DNA of 64,000 nt from Proales similis. Taxonomy: Eukaryota; Rotifera; Eurotatoria; Ploima; Proalidae. Position 1 is the first letter of the stretch. Every line of letters starts with the position of its first letter. Of this stretch, positions 1-11,693 are shown in pieces. Made by a program: the position numbers and the translations under genes. The notes beneath the pieces are model-generated. The model was not told the DNA's origin. It did not search any database and was given only the letters and a program-made list of their open reading frames with translations. The stretch is taken from positions 1,860,001-1,924,000 of the forward strand of contig JAGVRJ010000002.1 of NCBI GenBank assembly GCA_019059635.1. Direction: 5' to 3'.

Positions 1-475
1 AAACGGCTTACCGTCTGCCCATTTTCAAGAACAACCTTGTTATTTTCAGGCTCAAAAAATGCAGCCTTAGACTTGATCCAATCGACTCCAGAGGGAATCA
101 AATCTTTTTGCTCACGCTTTACTTGATCGAGAGTTTTAACCCCGCCTCCAACCAGTGTCCATCCAGACTGGTAGTCTTAATTTTTAAGTTTAAAAAAACC
201 AATCGAAGACGATAAGTTTTGATAAATCCAATTCACTTACAATGCCAGTCGATCGAGTCTACTAGAGCGATTTTTCCAGGCCCAAGTTTTCGCACAAGTT
301 TAGATGAGGTCGAAAGACCTCCTGCACCGCCACCTATCACCAAAAGCTTGTAATGATGCTCAGCATAACTGATCGATTTAACTGAGAAACCACGCCTCAG
401 CTTGAATGGGGTATTTTCAAATCTGGACCGTAAAAGTTTCCCCGCGAGAAAAGCCATTCTGAAAAAGGTTTGCAT
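1..475 (-). CDS. SQOR: Sulfide:quinone oxidoreductase, mitochondrial (5' part only)
   Basis: Flavoprotein of the inner mitochondrial membrane that oxidises sulfide and passes electrons to ubiquinone. Exon 1 (475-241) encodes a basic, hydroxylated N-terminus suited to mitochondrial import, followed by the FAD-binding Rossmann motif VIGGGAGGLSTSSKL. The donor GTAAGT is at 240 and the acceptor AG at 177-176, giving a 65-nt intron. Exon 2 (175-12) joins in frame to give HYYQSGWTLVGGGVKTL, which closely matches the conserved HYYQPxWTLVGAG block of animal SQOR. A further donor (GTAAGC) starts at 11, so the gene continues off the left edge. The catalytic cysteines lie outside the window. Identity is strong; only about the first 130 residues are visible. 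Confidence 0.93.
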
Positions 476-1031
476 ATATTCGATATCTCTGACGTGAAAA
501 ATAGTTGATATTGGTTGTGCATAATAAAAATCTTCATTTAAATCAGTTTCAGCGATCTTGCAAAATGTGAGATAGGCATCTTGACCTGGACGAATGCGGC
601 AGGTGCAGCTAGATAACTTTTACAGAAGCATTAGAAGGATCGAAAAGCCAACTTATGCTGGAAATTCTGATCGGAGACTTGAACTAAAATAGACGACGAG
701 CGAATTGTCCTCTAAGCAATAAAAACACATTGACATTTAAGTCCACCAGATCATGATTCTGAAAAGAATGATAAAATTTGATTTGAAAAGTTTGCACTCT
801 GCTCTAAACAAGTCGCTTAATATTTAACCTTTGCAAATTAAATCAACTTATTGGACTTTTCTGACCAAAAAATCTAATATAATGTACCTCATTTGTTCCC
901 CTCAATAGGAATGATTATCTTTTTAGTAATTAACTTAAAGAGTAAACATGAAAGGATGTATGGAAAAGTGAGCAGATTTTGAAGTTTATTTTCAATACTT
1001 TGAACACTGGACGACTTTTATTTGGGTGCCA
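476..1031. other. Intergenic gap, no gene seen
   Basis: AT-rich stretch between the SQOR start and the 3' end of the next gene. It should hold the SQOR promoter. Two minus-strand AATAAA polyadenylation signals (plus-strand TTTATT at 985-990 and 1017-1022) belong to the downstream TRIM-like gene. I see no open reading frame with coding character. Confidence 0.6.
1017..1022 (-). terminator. AATAAA polyadenylation signal of TRIM-like gene A
   Basis: Minus-strand AATAAA about 10 nt past the stop codon at 1032. A second copy lies at 985-990, so either could be used. Confidence 0.5.
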
Positions 1032-2757
1032 TCATGGGTTGTTAATGTTTGTGAAAAATTGAACTCTATGCCCTCCTCTCTTATCAGTAGAGCCGACGAT
1101 TAGCATCTGATTAAACGATTCGACGATAGTGAAGCCGCGAATCTTTTCACTTATCCTTTCGAATACATGAAAATCTTTCAGAGACGAGTCAAACACGAGC
1201 AGCTGTGAGTCGATGAAATTTTTCAAGAAGATGAGATTGTCACGTGTAATGTATATTGAATAAGGGCCGTTTCGCCCTTTGGAGTCAATTACAGTCTCTT
1301 TTAAAAGCTTGAGGGACTCGGCGTCGTAAAGTATTATCTTGTGCTCGGCAATGTCGCTGACTGCCAGATAGTTATCGTTTAGACCAAGCTTGTACGGCTC
1401 TGAGACAAACAGATTTATGCTGTTCACAATGTGATGGTTACTCAGTTCAATCTTGTAGATCATGTGCGAGCCTCGATCGGAGACAAAGAGAAACCTTTCG
1501 TTGATTGCAACGCCGCAAGGGCTTTTGAATGAGCTCATGTCGAGCGGACAGTCTCGGTCGAGGAACAGCTTTTCATCTTGACGCGCGTAAAGCACTACTC
1601 CACCGTTCTTGAATCTTTTGTACGATTTTTTGTTAGCCGATCCGAAACTTACTGCCAACGTGCCGGAATTAAGTGCTATGCACTTAATATCATTTACGGG
1701 CAGCTGGTAATTAAGTTTGTGGTCTAGGTGATTATCTGACGATATAGTGAAAGTGGAGACTATGTCCTTTTCGTCAACAGAGTAGATATAGTTTCTATAA
1801 GAGGCCAATAGTTCTGGACTGCGATCGATGCTCACTGTTTTAAATGATTTGTGCTTCGCCTTTTGACCCCAGACTTCAAAATTTTGCGCCTGCCCAATCG
1901 GCCCCAGAGGATGGACGCTTGGCTTAAAGGCGGGCCCCAAGCCTTTTAGGCCATAAGCGCTCTGGAGGGGCATTGACGTTGTGTACAAGCGGCCTATCAA
2001 ACTAGATGTGGCCATAGAGGTAGGCATTGCATCAAAACGCTGCTCACAAAAAAAAACCACTTGGCGTTTAGAGCTCAAGGACTCGCTTATTAGAACAGGT
2101 ATAACCTACCTCAACCGTCTTGACAGGGGCATGCAGGAGTGCTGAGAAGCTGTCTTTTATCGCCTGAGCTGTTCTTAAATTCTGCTCGTAGGTTTGCATT
2201 AAACTAGCGGCCACTCCGTCGTTATGTCTTAATTAATACTTAGAGTGCAAATCAGCCCTAAATTGGCGCCAAAAGCATACAAGTTTTGCGGAGTGTCTCT
2301 TATTGCGGCTAGAGTTTGACTCAGGCGAGTCAAATCGGCGATCATATCGAAAGGTTTGGCATTTTCGCGCTTCGCCTCCTCTAATTGCGTCAGTAGTTGG
2401 CCCTTTTCTTTGTTGAGCGAAAATATGTAGTTGTTGTATATTGAGTCTATCTGGCTCTCGACCGCTTTAATCCTTTCCAAATTTGCGTTCAGGGTCGGTG
2501 TAATTGTGCCTTTTGAATGTTTTAAATTTCTGCATCATACATTAAAAGCAATCTAACCGCTTACTGAGACGATTCTTGTAGATATCCAGATCGTGCTCGA
2601 TCATGAAGGTTTCGGCCAGTTTACTCGTTTTCCAGGTCTCAAAGTGACTGCTCAAACATTGATGGCATAAATACGATTGACATTCTGCACAAAGCTGAAT
2701 CAAGGAAAGTCGATTGCAGCTTTTGCATAGGCCTTGGTTAGGGCCATACCCGTCCAT
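1032..2757 (-). CDS. TRIM-like protein A: B-box, coiled coil, C-terminal beta-propeller; no RING
   Basis: Four exons: 2757-2565, 2509-2281, 2203-2110 and 2039-1032, 507 residues. Residues about 10-45 form a B-box-type zinc finger (CKSCNRLSLIQLC, CAEC, CHQC, then H). A charged coiled-coil region follows, and a C-terminal domain of about 320 residues with repeated beta-strand blocks such as VAINERFLFVSDRGSHMIY and LNDNYLAVSDIAEHKIILYD, typical of NHL/WD-like propellers. The architecture resembles TRIM-NHL proteins, but no RING exon is found upstream, so E3 ligase activity is doubtful. It is the 3'-most of three tandem paralogues; the block NRLSTITPTLNANLERI matches NRLSTISPLFDQNSERI of its neighbour. 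The coding frame runs upstream of 2757 to a TTG, but 2757 is the first ATG. Function unknown; a scaffold or RNA/protein-binding role is inference. Confidence 0.8.
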
Positions 2758-3599
2758 CTGTGATTTACTTGTTTCCGCGGCAGTTTTCCACTCTAAAAGA
2801 ATAGCCAGAATTGTGTCGGCCAAATAAAAAGGGTTTTAAAGAATTTGACACAGGCCCAAGCTCATAGTCATGCAAATTAGATTCACACAAACGAGGAGAG
2901 ATCGCCATAATTGGAAACACTGGAAGAAGCGAGTCAAAGTATTAGGCGAAAGGACCAGAGTTGAATAGAACTGAATAATTGCTTCGAAATAAAAGAAAAT
3001 TGCGGAGAAATTAGTCAATAGAATAAAGATTTAAATCGACTGGTTGAACTTGGTCAAGTAATTTTATCTAAGGCATATTTGCTTTCACCTCCCCTCATTA
3101 TTTTTCCTCGAACGGGTCCAAATGAGCCAACGGTAGAATGCCCGCAATAAAAAAAAACAGAAAATTTTTGATAAGTCGTGCAAGCGTGTGCGCACTTGCA
3201 CTTGAAGGAATGCAACTTCTTTTAATACCGGAGCGCCAACTTTAAAACGACAACTCCCTTAAACCTCGTCTCTCTCTCTCTATTTCTCTTTCAATTCTTT
3301 TTATTTTCTCCTCTTTTTTGTTCTTGTTTGCGCTTTCGTTTCAAATTATGCTTCAACAAGCCTTTAAAGAACTTGAATTATGCTGGTCTACTATTTCTAG
3401 TTTATTTCAAAGTGTGTGTGTGTGTGCTAGTGAGGATGCTGGCTAGAACGAGCTGACATTTTTTCTCGATCAAAGCTGGCAAAAGAGGGCTAATAGCTAC
3501 GTCATTGGTTAACTCAATCAGCAATTTGAGGGTTGTAAATTTACATTCGTTCGTGTTCGTTTTTAGTTTATATTTTATTCAAGAAACGAGACATAAGAG
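2758..3599. other. Intergenic gap between TRIM-like genes A and B
   Basis: Holds a CT tract at about 3268-3281 (GA on the coding strand of gene A) and a TG tract at about 3412-3426. No RING-encoding exon for gene A is present on the minus strand. A 60-codon minus-strand ORF at 2836-3018 is hydrophobic but has no family features or splice logic. Confidence 0.55.
3268..3281. repeat. (CT)n microsatellite
   Basis: Perfect CT dinucleotide run followed by a long pyrimidine-rich stretch, about 510 nt upstream of the gene A start. Confidence 0.9.
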
Positions 3600-5423
3600 T
3601 CAAAGATCACTAAAAATGGCTAGACTCGATCCTCTGGGTGTTGAGCAGCCCACGATCAGAACAGGGGCTTCGATCGAGCCGGTTAATGTCAGCCCATGGC
3701 TTGACGAGTTCTCGCATTCAAACGAATACTTATAATTCAAATCGGTATCGAGCACACTTATGCGGTTTTCGGCTCGATTTCGAATTATAACTAAAGAGCC
3801 ATGCTGACTCATGTCGAGGTTATCAGGACACAGCTGCTCATCGGTCTGTCCGAACTTGACTGTCTTGGTTATCTTGGCCATGTTCGAAACGTCTAGAACG
3901 TGCAGTTCGCTTTTCACTGCGTCGGCGTAAACAAGCTCATTGCTTGAAATCAGCGTGCATGAGCAAGGCTTTTGACCGTTCGCTCGATACTTTGCCGACA
4001 AACTTCCGTCTTTCAAGTTGAACTTAAATACAATTTGCGCTTCCTGGTCGCAAACAAACATGTGCGTCTCTCCGAGCGAAACGTAGCTAGCCTCGTTCAA
4101 ATGTTTGGCCGAGTCGACAAATTTGTCAAACACAAGCGAATTGTCCACCAATTTGAAAAGCAAAAGGCCACTGCTCTTTTCCATTTTTTTGTACACTTTA
4201 CTCAAACGCTGAATCTTTTCTTTGTTAAGACCCGAATAGGCGATGGCCAAGTATTTCTTGTTGGCACTAATAGATCTGACGTTTTCCAGCGCAAGTTTAA
4301 AACGACCTTTCACTTCCAAGTTGAGACCCAGCTTGAGAACAAGGAGTTCGCCACTCGGATCGCAGACATAAATCGTGTTCTTAAACGAACATATGTGCTC
4401 GGCCCTAGTGCCCAGGGCGAACTCGAGCGTTGCAGTTTTCTCGACCATGTTCACCTCGTTGAACTGTTCCATTAGTCTCTTGAGCCTGACTCTAAGCGTA
4501 CCGAACATGGTGACTTTTCCCGTCTTGGCCGACTCATGTTCTTCCTTGTTTTCTGACTTGTTCCGCTTGTTTAGTTGATTCAGCGCATCTGATTCGGTAA
4601 CAACAAGATTGCCGAACAAGTTGGCCCACTCGCTTGGCCAATTCACTTTTTCATAGTCCTTGGCCACGAAATGCTAACTGTTAAACAGAATCTTCTCCAA
4701 AATCTGCTCAAGACTCACTCCAACTACTCTGAATGGCTTCAATTTGATCTTTGCGTAATCGGTGGCCACCTCTTGAGCAAGTGCCCGACACTGGTCCATC
4801 AGATTCATTTGTTGAGGCAAATCCGAGCTTCTTAAAACAAATCGGATAAACAAGAATGCTGAGAGCTCAAAGTTAATTAAAGCATTTACGATTGTCTCAA
4901 CTCTCTAAACTCCTCAATGAGCTGTTGAAGGTCAATTATCTTTTGCTCAGCACTTTTAAATTCTTGGCTGGCAATCAAATGTTAGATTTGGTTCTTCTCT
5001 CAAAAGTTGCTTTCTTCTACTTCTCCTGCTCAATCTGGTCGATTTCGGCGAAGAGCTCACACTTTTGATGGTAGAGTCGTTCAATCAGCTGCTCAAATTC
5101 ATTTTCAACTTCGAGTTTGGCTCGATCGATTCGTTCGCTGTTCTGGTCAAATAGAGGCGAAATGGTCGACAGCCGGTTTAAATATTTATCTGCTCGCTTT
5201 TGCACAGCATCGCAAAATTCAGCAGAGCTCGTTTGCCACTGCTTTATATGGGTTTTGATGCACTCAGCGCAACTATTGGATGTTGAGAACAAGTGAAAAT
5301 AAACGATTAGTCGGCTATTCAATCTTACATCGGCTGAAAACAATGAAAGCAAGCTTCGACCCTCTTAATCTGAGCACAGCCGGGACAGAGAGCTGCATCA
5401 ATTGAACCTCCCGCAGATGTCAT
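3600..5423 (-). CDS. TRIM-like protein B: B-box, coiled coil, C-terminal beta-propeller; no RING
   Basis: Five exons: 5423-5329, 5272-5021, 4967-4890, 4830-4719 and 4673-3600, 536 residues. A B-box-like zinc finger spans the first intron (CPGCAQIKRVEACFHCFQPI then CAECIKTH). It is followed by about 200 residues of charged heptad-rich helix and a C-terminal propeller-like domain with blocks such as ETHMFVCDQEAQIVFKFNL. The motif KVYKKMEKSSGLLLFKL aligns with equivalents in both neighbours (KSYKRFKNGGVVLYAR in A, GAFKKLAPHGVALFRRE in C). This confirms a tandem family. No RING is encoded upstream. The protein begins at an ATG just before the B-box. Biochemical role unknown. Confidence 0.8.
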
Positions 5424-6696
5424 GTTGATTTACTTGATGTTTTCTACTTTGGCCAAATGAGTGAGTTGTTCGGCAAGCGGTGGCTGTTTTGTTCTGCTCA
5501 CTAGATGTTTACTTCCAGCCTTATGAATTCCAGCCGTACAACAGCCGTATCTAGTAGACTAATTTAAATTAAATGCTAACTGTCTAATTGGAAGCGAATC
5601 TGGATAAGAAAAGTGAAATGTGATTCTAGGTAAATATACAATTTAGAAGAGTTAAATTCAAGTGAGCTTGAATTATCATAAAAATTTCAGCGTTTTCTTT
5701 AGAACAGAAAACGAATTGTTTCTGTTTTATTTGTTGCTCTTTGTCGGTTGTGATTGAATGTTGCATAATGAAATCTCGGCCCTGCCCTTAGCGAGTTGGA
5801 ACGGATGAGCGGCAGCGAGCTTTTTAAAAAAGTAGCGAGATGCGACTAGCCCACGACGCTTTACGAGTAGGTGCGAGTGGATTTGTCAATCGGTCCAAGC
5901 CAATCCAGTGTTCTCTCAGTTTTACATACGCGCTCTTTCTCTCTCTCTCGCTTTCGTACTTGCCTATCAACTGCTGGTGCATTTCATTAGGTAGCTTAGG
6001 CCCATATATTAAAAATCGATCGTGTCTTGTGCAAATACTAGATTTACTTTTGAAGCAAATGTTGGTGAAGCACGTCTCGACTCAACTCGGCTATATTTGG
6101 ACAATGACAGACGATAATGTCAAAATTGACATGACTCACTGCCTGAGTGGATAGCTGGCTGGCTGATTGGCTATATGGCACTCACCGCACCAATGCTGCC
6201 AGCTAATTCAGCCACGTTCGATTCGATTCTTCAAAGGAGGCAAATCAAAAGATCAGCCTCCAGAACGGAGACAATTGCTTCATTGCTTCATCTTGGAGAT
6301 CTTATTTTCTCTCTTTTGTCCTACATACTCTCCAAAGTCAATTGGCGACCTAATTTCAAAAAAATGCGATGCCTCATTGCTCTTGCCTGTGTGTTGCCAG
6401 TTCTGTTTATGGATGCTCCCTTAACTTAAACACAAGTCCGAGCTTCGTCATCATTAACGCCGCCGTCTTGACTGTAATTAGCATTCGACTGCGCGCAAAT
6501 AGCTCAAATTCATGCTAGATTTACAGTAATGACCTTTTTATTGCCAAATTCTTTTATTTCTTCCTCTGCTCACTGAGCTTCGTCAACGGGCAAATATTTA
6601 CTTTGCTCAGTTGATTTAAGCCTTCAAAGGTGTTTCTGAAACAGAACAAGCGAGTGGAAAAGCATGAAAATTTATTTAGCTCAAATTTAGAACAAT
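5424..6696. other. Intergenic gap between TRIM-like genes B and C
   Basis: 1.27 kb. Contains a CT tract at about 5936-5949 and imperfect GGCT repeats near 6150-6170. Plus-strand ORFs at 5840-6154 and 6167-6429 overlap these repeats, have no recognisable domain and are probably chance. Minus-strand AATAAA at 6671-6676 (plus TTTATT) serves gene C. Confidence 0.55.
6671..6676 (-). terminator. AATAAA polyadenylation signal of TRIM-like gene C
   Basis: Minus-strand AATAAA about 20 nt past the stop codon of gene C. Confidence 0.5.
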
Positions 6697-9071
6697 TTAG
6701 ATAATGAAGGCGCAGAATTTGGATTGAATCTGCTGTTGGCCAGGAGATGTGATGGCCGCCACCAGAACGGTGCTAATGTTGTCGTTTAATAGGCAAATTC
6801 CTTGAATTCTAGACGGTAAATCGCCATAGGAGGCACACACTCGGTTCTGCGAGTCTATACCAAGCATTTCTTTTTCACCGATTTGCGCAAACAGCCATCC
6901 GTTATTAAATAAAACGTGATTGAGCGGCGAGCTAAACGAAGTTCGTTGTTGGCCGATGTTTATCTCTCTCAGCAGTTCCATGCCGTTGGCGTTGAAAATT
7001 TTTATCAAAGACATTGAGTTGTCGGCTATAGAAACCAAGTTATCAGCAGCGGCGATCGAATCGCAACGAGTCGACAGATCTATATGGGCTTGCATTTCAC
7101 CGTTTTTCACATCAAATTTGATAAGCGAACTCGAATCTGATAGGAATAAATGAGTGCCATTCAAGGCGACCGAGCTTACACAGCCGACATTGGGCGTGCG
7201 GTCTAGGCTTATGACACGCTCATGAATTGAGCATATGACATGAGATTCGCGTCGAAACAGGGCCACACCGTGCGGCGCAAGTTTCTTAAACGCACCCTTC
7301 AAATGCTCTTTTCCTAATGGTCCATAGGCGACAGCAAAGTATTGAGCGTTGACTGCCAGCGCTTTGGCTGACGGCAAATTTAGTCGTAACGTGTTCTTCT
7401 TGCGCAGCTCGGCGGTGAACTGCTTCTCGTAGACGCTTACATTGCTGCTCGCGTCCATGCAGAATAAAAGATTTTTAAACGAAGCAATCAATTGAATTGA
7501 CATTGGAACGCTGAGCTCTGAATGCGGCTTTTGCTTGATCGGTTGGCCCACCAAAGCTTGATTACTTGGTTGAGAGTCAACTTTAGCTTGAGAGAGAGGT
7601 GGAGGCCGCTGAGGTCTGTCAACATTGTCTTTGACCTTTTCAATGATTTCGGTCGGCTTTGGCGGAGCCGATGGCCAGAAGCTGGTTGCGTCCAACTTGA
7701 CTAAGATTTCGTCAACGTTCAAATCACCGCTCAACTTGGCATCGGTTAGTTTGGGCGTGTCAAAGTTTTCAAGCACTTTGAAGTTCTGAACAGTCAATTT
7801 TCTAAACTGCTCTTCTAATCTGAACGCTCGCTCATAATTCTGGGCGCAAGCCTTTAATCTCGACTCCATGGCTTTTTTCTCAAAACTTCAACAAATAAAT
7901 AAGTTCATCATTTAGCTCTAGCAAATGAAAACTAGTCACCTTTCGTTGCTTTCGCGAAATAGACGAAAACTGTTTAGCAGAGCTGATAGGTCTTTTTTGA
8001 GATCAACGTACTTCTCACTGAAAATGAAGCGGCAAATTTAAAATCCGATTGTGGTCAAACAGAGCTGACTGGCTCACCTCTCATGTTTGATTTTCTCAAT
8101 TGACTCCAGCAAGCTTTTCTTTTCTTCCTCGAGTCGTTTGAGTAACAGCTCGTGTCTGGCTTCGATCTCTTGGCGAATGTATTCCACATTCTCAAAGTTC
8201 TTGTTGACTAGCGGATTCATCTTTTCTATTCGTGACCGATAGGTTTCAAGGTTCTGCTCCACCCGGAAGCAGTTCTCGGTTATTTCTGCTTTCCACTCTT
8301 CAAAATGCTTGCCTTGGCACTGTGACCCAAGTTGAAATTGATCAGTTTGGCTGCGAATGGGCGCCGTTTGCTTCTTAACTTACCTGAGCGCAAAGTGGCA
8401 ATTTACATTCAAAGCAAACCTCTAAATTTCTTGTTTGTCTGCAGTTGGGACATGACGCATAGCCCTGGTAATTAAGCGTCTCCTTCTCGAGCAAAGTGAG
8501 AACTATTCGACTTGTGGGCAACTCGATTGGATTTTTCAACTCGCGCACTTCGAACTTGCACTGTGGACAATTAAAGCTGGTTGAGTTGCTGCTTCTGATC
8601 ATCAAATTGCTTATGCACTCGACGCAATACGTGTGCTGACAAGGAAGTATTTTTGGCAACTTTTGCTGATTGGCGCCCTGGAATTCGTCATAGCAAATGG
8701 AGCAACTGACCAAGTCGTCGAAATTCAAAGATCTACCGAAGGCACATGTAAGCCAGAAGGAGATTTAATTGCCAAAATTTCGTCTCTTACTTACTTTGAC
8801 TCGCTCGGACTGTCGCTCAGATGTCTGTGAATCTCGGCTAGATCAGATGGCTTGTAGCTCATCTCATCGGCTGAATCGTTGTTTTCTTGCTCTACAATGC
8901 GAACACGGAATAAACTTTTTTGTTTCATATAAAATTCAAAGAGAAGCGAATAAAAGAGGCAGAAGGAGAAAATTGAACTGAAAGTATGACGTTCAGAGCT
9001 CACTTACCATCTTGGTGTTCGAGTGACTTGTCAGCGTGGGCTTGTCGTCGTCTAGTTATCCAGGTAGACAT
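6697..9071 (-). CDS. TRIM-like protein C: RING finger, B-box, coiled coil, propeller
   Basis: Six exons: 9071-9008, 8891-8795, 8732-8384, 8319-8078, 8017-7940 and 7885-6697, 672 residues. After a 50-residue polar N-terminus comes a complete C3HC4 RING (CSICYDEF, CQHTYCVECI, CPQC), then a B-box-like knuckle (CPNCRQTRNLEVCFECKLPL, CAQ, CQGKH) that is split by an intron. A long coiled coil (residues about 215-330) and a C-terminal propeller-like domain follow. RING plus B-box plus coiled coil makes this a TRIM-type ubiquitin ligase candidate, with the propeller as substrate reader; that role is inferred from the TRIM-NHL family. It is the only member of the three-gene cluster with a RING. All exon junctions keep frame. 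Confidence 0.85.
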
Positions 9072-9962
9072 TTTGGCGGGTTCACACAAGTCTCTCTTAA
9101 TGCTTCTCTTAAGTTAATTTGCCTCTTAATGGCGTGGCTAGGCTTTCTTTCTTCTAAATTTCCTTGCTCTTTTTTTTTTCTTTCAATTTTCACTAGTTTA
9201 GTTTCTATGCCACCTGAAACACGGGCGTAAATAAAATAAAATGAGAGCCGAATGACTTTAAGTTCTCTCACTGAATAGTTGCCTTTTGACTTTGGTCAAA
9301 TGATTCTATCCGACTTTTACAATCGCGAATTGCTTTTTTGTTTTAAAAATAAACTCGCCTCGTCGGCGAGAGTCATTTTATACCTGATTGGAGCTGACTA
9401 ATTTGTTTTGGATGCAGTGTCCATTGACTACGTGTTCGGATACGATTCTTCCGAATTCTAGGCTTTCAGGCAGTGATGTAATCTTGCCTGTTGTGTCTTC
9501 TCTTTTGACTTGAGGTGGTGCCAATTGAGCGAAAGTTCAGTTTGATTAAATTTATAAAATTTATTTTTATTCTTAGAAAAATATAGCGGAAAAGAGCATG
9601 ATAGAGAGAGAGAGAAAGATATGAGAAAAAGGGCGCACTGAAAGAGAATAGGATGAGTCTTGCGCGTATAAGCCATAGAGCGCATTTGAACTGAAAGGCT
9701 TAGTACCTGAAGGTACTAAGAATGGCTTAGAAGGAAGCAAAAAGCAAAATCCTTCTGCGCACTTGAATTCTGCATTTTGCTTTTTTTTTCTTGATTAGTC
9801 AGAGAGAGGAAATAAAGAAAGAGTCCGAAAGAAGAAGCATGTAAAGAATAGAACTGCGGCGAAAAGACGTGATGAGTTTATGAAGACGAGAACTGAGTAA
9901 GGATGATCAAGTGAGAGGATTGAAGAAATTTTTCTCAAAGGCTGCCTGGCTGGCAAGCTAGT
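9072..9962. other. Intergenic gap, no gene seen
   Basis: Lies between the start of TRIM-like gene C and the stop of the ODF3-like gene. It contains a GA run at about 9603-9615 and purine-rich DNA at 9795-9925. Minus-strand ORFs here are translations of low-complexity DNA. Confidence 0.55.
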
Positions 9963-10727
9963 TTAGTCTTTTACGTCGACGATCAGGGGCGCCTCATACT
10001 GGGTATGTCGAATGCCGAACGAATAGCCAGGTGCCGAGCGTTTGGTGGCATTCACCTTTTCCGGATAGTGAGCGCCTGGGCCTGGCTTGGTGGTGGTGTC
10101 GCCAGGCATGTTATTGCGACCAAGCATGGAGAACTGCGGCTGCTTATTCCTATACTTGTCCGTGTCGACTACTGTATAGTTGCCTGGGCCGGGTGTCTTT
10201 TGCAGGTCTTCGTGGAAACTTCCGATCTTACTGCGGCCTGTAAGTGTATAGGCTGGGGCTTGTGATTTGCTACTTTGAACAGTTTTGCCCAACATGCCCG
10301 GAAGGCTGTAGCTATTGGGTCCAGGATTATTGTCACTTCCCCTGTACTTGTGTCTGGTGCCGAAAGTGTACGAAGGCGATCGTGAGAAAGCAGTCTCCAT
10401 GACCTTCTTCTCCTCCGGTCGATAGTTGCCAGGTCCAGGCGTGTTTGAGTTGTTTTTGTCCGCGTGTCGGCTGTAAAGAGAGTAGGCAGGGGTGCCGTCT
10501 TTGCCTTCGCGAGTTATCCTTGAATTCGGATAGTAGCAAGGGCCTGGACTCGCGTCGTCCTTGAACTTGCCGCTCTTTAATCCGAACGAATAGGCTGGAC
10601 CTTTGGCGTGCACACTGCGCGGGTCATGCTGGTTTTGTCCGGTGAGACCAGGCAGACCATAGACGGGACCAGGAGTGCCGAACATTGCCGAAATCGGCTG
10701 CCGCGGTACAGTTGGCTGATAGACCAT
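9963..10727 (-). CDS. CIMAP1: CIMAP1/ODF3 family ciliary or sperm-tail protein
   Basis: Single-exon gene, 254 residues, almost the same length as human ODF3. It carries five to seven STPGR-type Pro-Gly-Pro repeats spaced 35-45 residues apart (TPGPVYGLPG, SPGPCYYPN, TPGPGNYRPEE, NPGPNSYSLP, TPGPGNYTV, KPGPGAHYPEK). The C-terminus SFGIRHTQYEAPLIVDV matches the conserved end of animal ODF3. Members of this family bind the lumen of ciliary microtubules or sperm outer dense fibres, so the protein is probably axonemal and expressed in ciliated cells or spermatids. It begins at the first ATG; no intron is needed. Which CIMAP1 paralogue it matches cannot be told. Confidence 0.92.
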   Translation of the reverse strand: MVYQPTVPRQPISAMFGTPGPVYGLPGLTGQNQHDPRSVHAKGPAYSFGLKSGKFKDDASPGPCYYPNSRITREGKDGTPAYSLYSRHADKNNSNTPGPGNYRPEEKKVMETAFSRSPSYTFGTRHKYRGSDNNPGPNSYSLPGMLGKTVQSSKSQAPAYTLTGRSKIGSFHEDLQKTPGPGNYTVVDTDKYRNKQPQFSMLGRNNMPGDTTTKPGPGAHYPEKVNATKRSAPGYSFGIRHTQYEAPLIVDVKD

Positions 10728-11693
10728 GTCGACGATAGCTCTTGTCTAAACAAAGCGGTCGATCTACATGTTTAGATTAGTATTAAAACCCAACGCAAAG
10801 CAATCAAGGACGCAATCTATTCTCACAACCCACACTAGAAACACCAATTAATCTCTGTCCATTCAATCACTTGCACCGCATATATGCCAGTGCGAGTGCG
10901 ATGCACTGTGGTAGAGTATGATTGTGTGTAAAGCCTGGGTAAATTTTTTGTTGTGTTCTGTTGACGTTAACGACTTGCCAAGCAACTTGAGCAACCCGGT
11001 TGCAGGCAAATAAATTAGAGCAATTCACTTCAATTCTTTTGGCATGGATCTTTTCATTTTCCTTATTTTTTCGCTTTTTCTTGCTCCCCACCCCCCTTTT
11101 CTCTCTCTCTCTCTCTCTCACTCTAGGCTGCAAGTTAGCTTGTTGCCACTCCACCTTTCTTCTCTTGCTCCGAGTCTCAGGCGCTATCGGGCAAGCGATT
11201 ATTCGCAAATCAAACGAATTAGCGCCACTGAAATATAAACACAAGCGCGCACATATATTTATACTTGGTGCCAGGAGATTTCTAAGAAAAAGCGAAAACG
11301 CTCAATCGTTCAGAAAATTTATTATGAAGCGTATGTGTGTGTGTCAGCTGGTAAGAGGTTGACAATGCGCGCGGTTGCTAGCTTCGATTATGTAAGCAAT
11401 TGATTGAACCGATTCGGGCCGCGTCGAGTAAAAGCTTCTCCTAGAAGCCTCAATTAATTCACTCAATTCTTGCCTCTTAAGTCTACTAGTTTACGGTAGA
11501 TTGCACGCATGGCAACCAGACAGGGGTAAACTTTGAACCAAAAATGCTTTCAAACATCTTTAAGATTCGCAAATTAGACTCAAGAGTTTTAGAATACAAT
11601 TTATTATGTCATTATAAGAGCTGTTTGAATTGTAGGCAAAACAGAATAGGAGATGTTGTTGCCGAGCGAAAATCTGGCATTCAAGTGGCTCCA
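10728..11693. other. Intergenic gap with CT microsatellite
   Basis: Between the ODF3-like start and the 3' end of the receptor gene. A perfect CT run at about 11100-11119 and CT-rich flanks dominate the middle. The overlapping ORFs on both strands at 10867-11362 are translations of this tract. A minus-strand AATAAA lies at 11600-11605. Confidence 0.55.
11100..11119. repeat. (CT)n microsatellite
   Basis: About ten perfect CT repeats, reading GA on the coding strand of the ODF3-like gene, some 375 nt upstream of its start. Confidence 0.92.

Noticed and set aside
5840-6429. Overlapping plus-strand ORFs of 84-104 codons
   Set aside because: Repeat-derived composition, two frames open at once, no domain and no splice partner.
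10005-10265. Plus-strand ORFs antisense to the ODF3-like gene
   Set aside because: Shadow of the regular Pro-Gly-Pro repeat codons on the opposite strand.
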